Shown one piece after another: positions 4,080 through 7,070 of a DNA stretch of 7,070 nt. The stretch is from positions 1 through 7,070 of the forward strand of contig CALXZF010000017.1 in the NCBI GenBank assembly GCA_944393165.1, written 5' to 3'. The position numbers and the translations under genes are program-made. This DNA is from an uncultured Clostridia bacterium (GTDB taxonomy: Bacteria > Bacillota_A > Clostridia > TANB77 > CAG-508). The notes under the pieces were generated by a model. It was given only the letters and a program-made list of their open reading frames with translations. It was not told the DNA's origin and ran no database searches. Numbering within the stretch: position 1 is the first letter of the stretch; every line of letters begins with the position of its first letter.

Positions 4080-5289
4080 GAATTTTTTAACAACAGCTAT
4101 GATTATATGTGGAGTTATAGCGGTAATACTATTTATAGTATTAATAATAGTATATATTAATTCTAAAATGAAAGAAAACAAACCTAAAAAAGTAGCTAAT
4201 TCAGAAGAAGAGACAACAGGAAAAGAGCCAAAAACAAAAACATTTGCTGTAAGGTCAGTAATGGATTTTATGGAATTCGACAAAGTCGAAGATAATATGA
4301 TTGTACAAAAAAACGGAAATAAATATGTAATGGTTGTCGAATGCCAAGGAATTAATTATGACTTGATGTCAGAAATAGAAAAAAATTCAGTAGAAGAAGG
4401 TTTTATTCAATTCCTAAACACATTAAGACATCCTATTCAGATATATGTACAAACTAGAACAATAAATCTTGAATCAAGTATACAAACATATAAAGAAAGA
4501 GTTAAAGAAATAGAGGCAAACTTAGAAAAACAAGAAGCTAGATATAAAGAAATGGTTAGCTCTGGAAGGTATACAAGAGAGCAAATAAATAAAGCATATT
4601 ATGAATTAATAAAACAAAGAAACCTAAATGAATATGGAAAAGACATTATATATACAACAGAAAGAATGAGTTTAAACAAAAATGTATTAAACCAAAGATA
4701 TTACATAGTTGTACCATATTATCCAGAAGAACTTGGACAAAATGATTTTGACAAAGAAGAAATTAAAAATTTAGCTTTCTCTGAATTATATACAAGATGT
4801 CAATCAATACTTAGAACATTATCAGCTTGTGAAGTAAATGGAAAAATATTAAATTCAAATGATTTAATAGACTTATTATATGTTGCATACAACAGAGACG
4901 AACAAGAAGTGTTTGGATTAAATAAAGCTTTAGCAGCAAGATATGACGAAATGTATTCAACAGCTCCAGATGTATTAGATAAAAAAATGAGAGCGTTGGA
5001 TGCAAGAATAGAAGAAGAAGCATTTAATAAAGCAAATGAAAAAGTAATAGAGGCACAATCTGCAAAAGAAAGAGCACTTCAAAGAAAAGAGAGAAGTATG
5101 GATAGCTTAGTTGACAGAATGGCTCAATTAATTATAGAACAAAATAGACAAATGATAGGAAGTGATGTTGCAGATGATGCAATAAATAGAGTAAAAAATG
5201 AAAAGAACAATGAAAACAAACAAGAAGGAGGTACAGAAGATAATGACAAGGAAACAAAAAAGAGAAGAAGAAAGACAAAGACAGCTTAA
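4069..5289 (+). CDS. TraC-like membrane-anchored protein, VirB4 N-domain paralogue without ATPase
   Basis: This 406-residue protein has one N-terminal membrane helix (8-30) and a charged linker (33-57). A globular region (about 58-280) follows, resembling the N-terminal domain of VirB4/TraC proteins: a KNGNKYVMVVECQGINYDL strand pair, an FLNTLRHPIQIYVQTR segment, and later YYIVVPYYP followed by a helix of the CQSILRTLSACEVNG type. Two coiled-coil-prone stretches lie at about 137-165 and 304-350. The tail is very basic (KKRRRKTKT near 397-405). No Walker A or B motif is present, so it is not an ATPase. AAGGAGG (4053-4059) sits inside the prgI end, and ATG 4069 overlaps prgI by 11 nt. The likely role is a membrane-bound T4SS core component partnering VirB4. 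The assignment is by fold-like pattern and neighbourhood; a precise function is not known to me. Confidence 0.7.
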   Translation: MPSENFLTTAMIICGVIAVILFIVLIIVYINSKMKENKPKKVANSEEETTGKEPKTKTFAVRSVMDFMEFDKVEDNMIVQKNGNKYVMVVECQGINYDLMSEIEKNSVEEGFIQFLNTLRHPIQIYVQTRTINLESSIQTYKERVKEIEANLEKQEARYKEMVSSGRYTREQINKAYYELIKQRNLNEYGKDIIYTTERMSLNKNVLNQRYYIVVPYYPEELGQNDFDKEEIKNLAFSELYTRCQSILRTLSACEVNGKILNSNDLIDLLYVAYNRDEQEVFGLNKALAARYDEMYSTAPDVLDKKMRALDARIEEEAFNKANEKVIEAQSAKERALQRKERSMDSLVDRMAQLIIEQNRQMIGSDVADDAINRVKNEKNNENKQEGGTEDNDKETKKRRRKTKTA

Positions 5290-7070
5290 TGATTATACAA
5301 GACCAGGAGAATATGAAATATTAAAGAAAAAAACTATAAAAGAATTAATAGCTCCATCTGGTATAGATGCAAGCAATATAGACCACTTAGAAATAATTTC
5401 TAATGTAACTAGATACGCAAGAAGCTTTTTTGTATCTACACTACCAAGAATGTGTACTTTTCCTGAATTATTTAGAGATATGTACCTATTTGGAGATATT
5501 AACACATCAATATTTATAACTCCAGTACAAGAATCTAGATCACAAAATGAGCTTAATAGAGTAATAAACGAAATTGAAACAGAAAGAATTGTAGCAGCAG
5601 ATAGAGGAAACATCAACAGAGAGAGTGACTTAGGACAAAAAAGAATGGAAGCAGAACAACTAAGAGACGAAATAGCAGCAGGATACAATAAATTATATGA
5701 GGCATCAGTAGTAGCTACTTTATTTGCATATAGTTTACAAGACTTAGATAGATACACAAAATTGCTATCAACGGAAATGGCTAAATCATTAGTTGGAGTA
5801 AAAAGTGCTTGGGCTATGCAAGAAGAAGCTTTTAAATCTAACTTACCATTTATGGAAGATAAAATTAGAAAAACACATACATTTGACAGAAGGTCAATGG
5901 GTACAGTATTCCCATTTACAACATCAGAAGTTGGTCATTCAACAGGTGTTCCATTAGGAATAAACAAACAAACTGGTGTACCAATACTTTTTGATAACTT
6001 CCATAGTTCACTTACAAACTACAATATGGTTATATTTGCTAAATCTGGTGCAGGTAAATCAGTTACAATGAAAACTTTAATCTCAAGGTCAGCAGTTTTA
6101 ATGGGAGTTCAAAGTTTGGCACTAGATGCAGAAGGCGAGTATAGCATAGTTGCAGAAAGTTTGGGAGGAATAAATGTTGTTATCAGCCCTACTTCTAAAA
6201 CTGTTATAAACATATTTGATATAGAAACAGAAATTGTAAAAGACGAAATTACAGGTAGAGATAGATTAGTACTAAATGTAGAAAACAAAGTCGAAGACGT
6301 TACGCAAGCTTTACTTACAATGGCAAAAGGAAGTACAAGAAGTGAAGAAGTAAACGAGCTTACAAAACAAATAATTGCGGAATCTGTTGCAGAAGAATAT
6401 GCAGCACACGGAATAAACAGTGATCCAAATAGTTTATTTGAAGCTTCTGGAGAACTAACTGGAAATGCATTAGGTAGAAAAAGAAAAGATATGCCAACAA
6501 TTGGTTCTTGGTATAGAAGAATTCAAAAGAAGGCAGAAGATAATACAAACCCAGACTACAATTTCCATTACAGCTATTTGTTAAAAGTTATGAAGCAATA
6601 CATAAGAGAGTATGATGGTCAAATGGCATACTTTGATGGACAATCTACATTTGATTTATTAGATGGTACATTATTTGTAAACCTAGACATATCACAACTA
6701 GAAGAAAAATTTGCAAGACCACTTGCACAACAAATTTTGCTAGAGTGGATATGGGAAAAATATGTTAAAAAGAATAGTGAAGATAGAACAAAAGCTGCAA
6801 AAAAAAGAGTTTTAATTGACGAGGCGTGGATGTTACTTCCATTCCCTGAGGCAGTAGACTTTTTAAACACAATGGCAAGACGTGCCAGAAAAAGAAATGT
6901 ATCACTTGCTATTATATCTCAAAGATTCCAAGACTTCTATGAAAAACCAGAAGCACAAGCAGTACTTACATCTTCAGATACAAAACTATTCTTAGCACAA
7001 GATAAATCAGAAATACAATACTTAAAAGAAGTATTTAAACTAAGTGAAGGAGAAGCTAATTTCTTAATAA
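5243..7070 (+). CDS. virB4: VirB4-family T4SS ATPase (3' partial)
   Basis: The frame is open from ATG 5243 to the window edge, showing 609 residues without a stop. The N-terminal domain (about 25-215) has the VirB4 pattern, with GDINTSIFITPV near 84-95 and a long charged helix (about 97-155). The ATPase core starts near 223 with FPFTTSEVGHSTGVPLG. Walker A is FAKSGAGKS (265-273, K272 S273), in which alanine replaces the usual first glycine of GxxxxGKS. DAEGEY follows at 295-300, Walker B is VLIDEAW with D526 and E527, and SLAIISQ ends at Q560. VirB4 hydrolyses ATP at the cytoplasmic membrane to power pilus assembly or substrate transfer. AAGGAGGT (5225-5232) with 10-nt spacing fixes the start; in-frame ATGs at 5198 and 5210 have no such site. 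It overlaps the TraC-like gene by 47 nt. The remaining C-terminus is outside the window. Confidence 0.93.
   Translation, partial: MTRKQKREEERQRQLNDYTRPGEYEILKKKTIKELIAPSGIDASNIDHLEIISNVTRYARSFFVSTLPRMCTFPELFRDMYLFGDINTSIFITPVQESRSQNELNRVINEIETERIVAADRGNINRESDLGQKRMEAEQLRDEIAAGYNKLYEASVVATLFAYSLQDLDRYTKLLSTEMAKSLVGVKSAWAMQEEAFKSNLPFMEDKIRKTHTFDRRSMGTVFPFTTSEVGHSTGVPLGINKQTGVPILFDNFHSSLTNYNMVIFAKSGAGKSVTMKTLISRSAVLMGVQSLALDAEGEYSIVAESLGGINVVISPTSKTVINIFDIETEIVKDEITGRDRLVLNVENKVEDVTQALLTMAKGSTRSEEVNELTKQIIAESVAEEYAAHGINSDPNSLFEASGELTGNALGRKRKDMPTIGSWYRRIQKKAEDNTNPDYNFHYSYLLKVMKQYIREYDGQMAYFDGQSTFDLLDGTLFVNLDISQLEEKFARPLAQQILLEWIWEKYVKKNSEDRTKAAKKRVLIDEAWMLLPFPEAVDFLNTMARRARKRNVSLAIISQRFQDFYEKPEAQAVLTSSDTKLFLAQDKSEIQYLKEVFKLSEGEANFLI

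Noticed and set aside
3948..4283. Minus-strand open frame of 111 codons across the prgI/traC junction
   Set aside because: It is antisense to two well-supported genes, with no initiation signal or family resemblance.
5293..5757. Minus-strand open frame of 154 codons
   Set aside because: It lies wholly antisense to virB4, has no ribosome binding site or recognisable domain, and arises from the A-rich codon use of the real gene.
1..7070. CRISPR array, insertion sequence, integrase, relaxase, att site, tRNA or rRNA
   Set aside because: None seen: no spaced repeats of CRISPR size, no transposase or recombinase motifs, no cloverleaf, and no relaxase or coupling-protein gene within the window. 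They may lie downstream.

Overview
The window is AT-rich, with AGA arginine codons dominating, strong AAGGAGG-type ribosome binding sites, every supported gene on the + strand, and a Spo0E-family sporulation phosphatase. This points to a low-GC, endospore-lineage Firmicute (Clostridia-like). No species can be named from the sequence alone.

Layout. (1) Positions 1-1601 hold the end of one M16-family protein (YmfF-like) and a complete second one with an intact HxxEH zinc site (YmfH-like). In Bacillus this pair is linked to modification of elongation factor P. (2) Positions 1602-2150 hold a short gene for a Spo0E-like aspartyl-phosphate phosphatase with its own promoter, then a gene-free AT-rich stretch ending in a long intrinsic terminator. 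(3) Positions 2160-3661 hold a pilin cassette: a promoter region, three tandem and divergent VirB2/TrbC-like pilin genes, a second promoter in front of the third, and a strong terminator. (4) From 3682 to the window end, an extended -10 promoter drives a PrgI/VirB3-like membrane protein, a membrane-anchored TraC-like protein resembling a VirB4 N-terminal domain without an ATPase, and a VirB4 ATPase that runs off the right edge. The last three genes overlap or nearly overlap and are probably translationally coupled.

Together regions 3 and 4 are the start of a Gram-positive type IV secretion or conjugation locus. Pilin subunits are inserted in the membrane, PrgI-like and TraC-like proteins sit in the membrane, and VirB4 supplies ATP-driven work. 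No relaxase, coupling protein (VirD4), VirB6, peptidoglycan hydrolase, integrase or att site is visible, so conjugation versus protein secretion cannot be decided here.

The most unusual signals are regulatory. Arrays of three TTACA boxes with an exact 11-bp period lie upstream of both T4SS promoters, with distances to the -10 differing by exactly 11 bp. An identical 11-mer (GCAAAAAACGC) sits exactly 19 nt upstream of the -35 of both the spo0E-like and the first pilin promoter. Both are consistent with shared control by transcription factors not encoded in this window.
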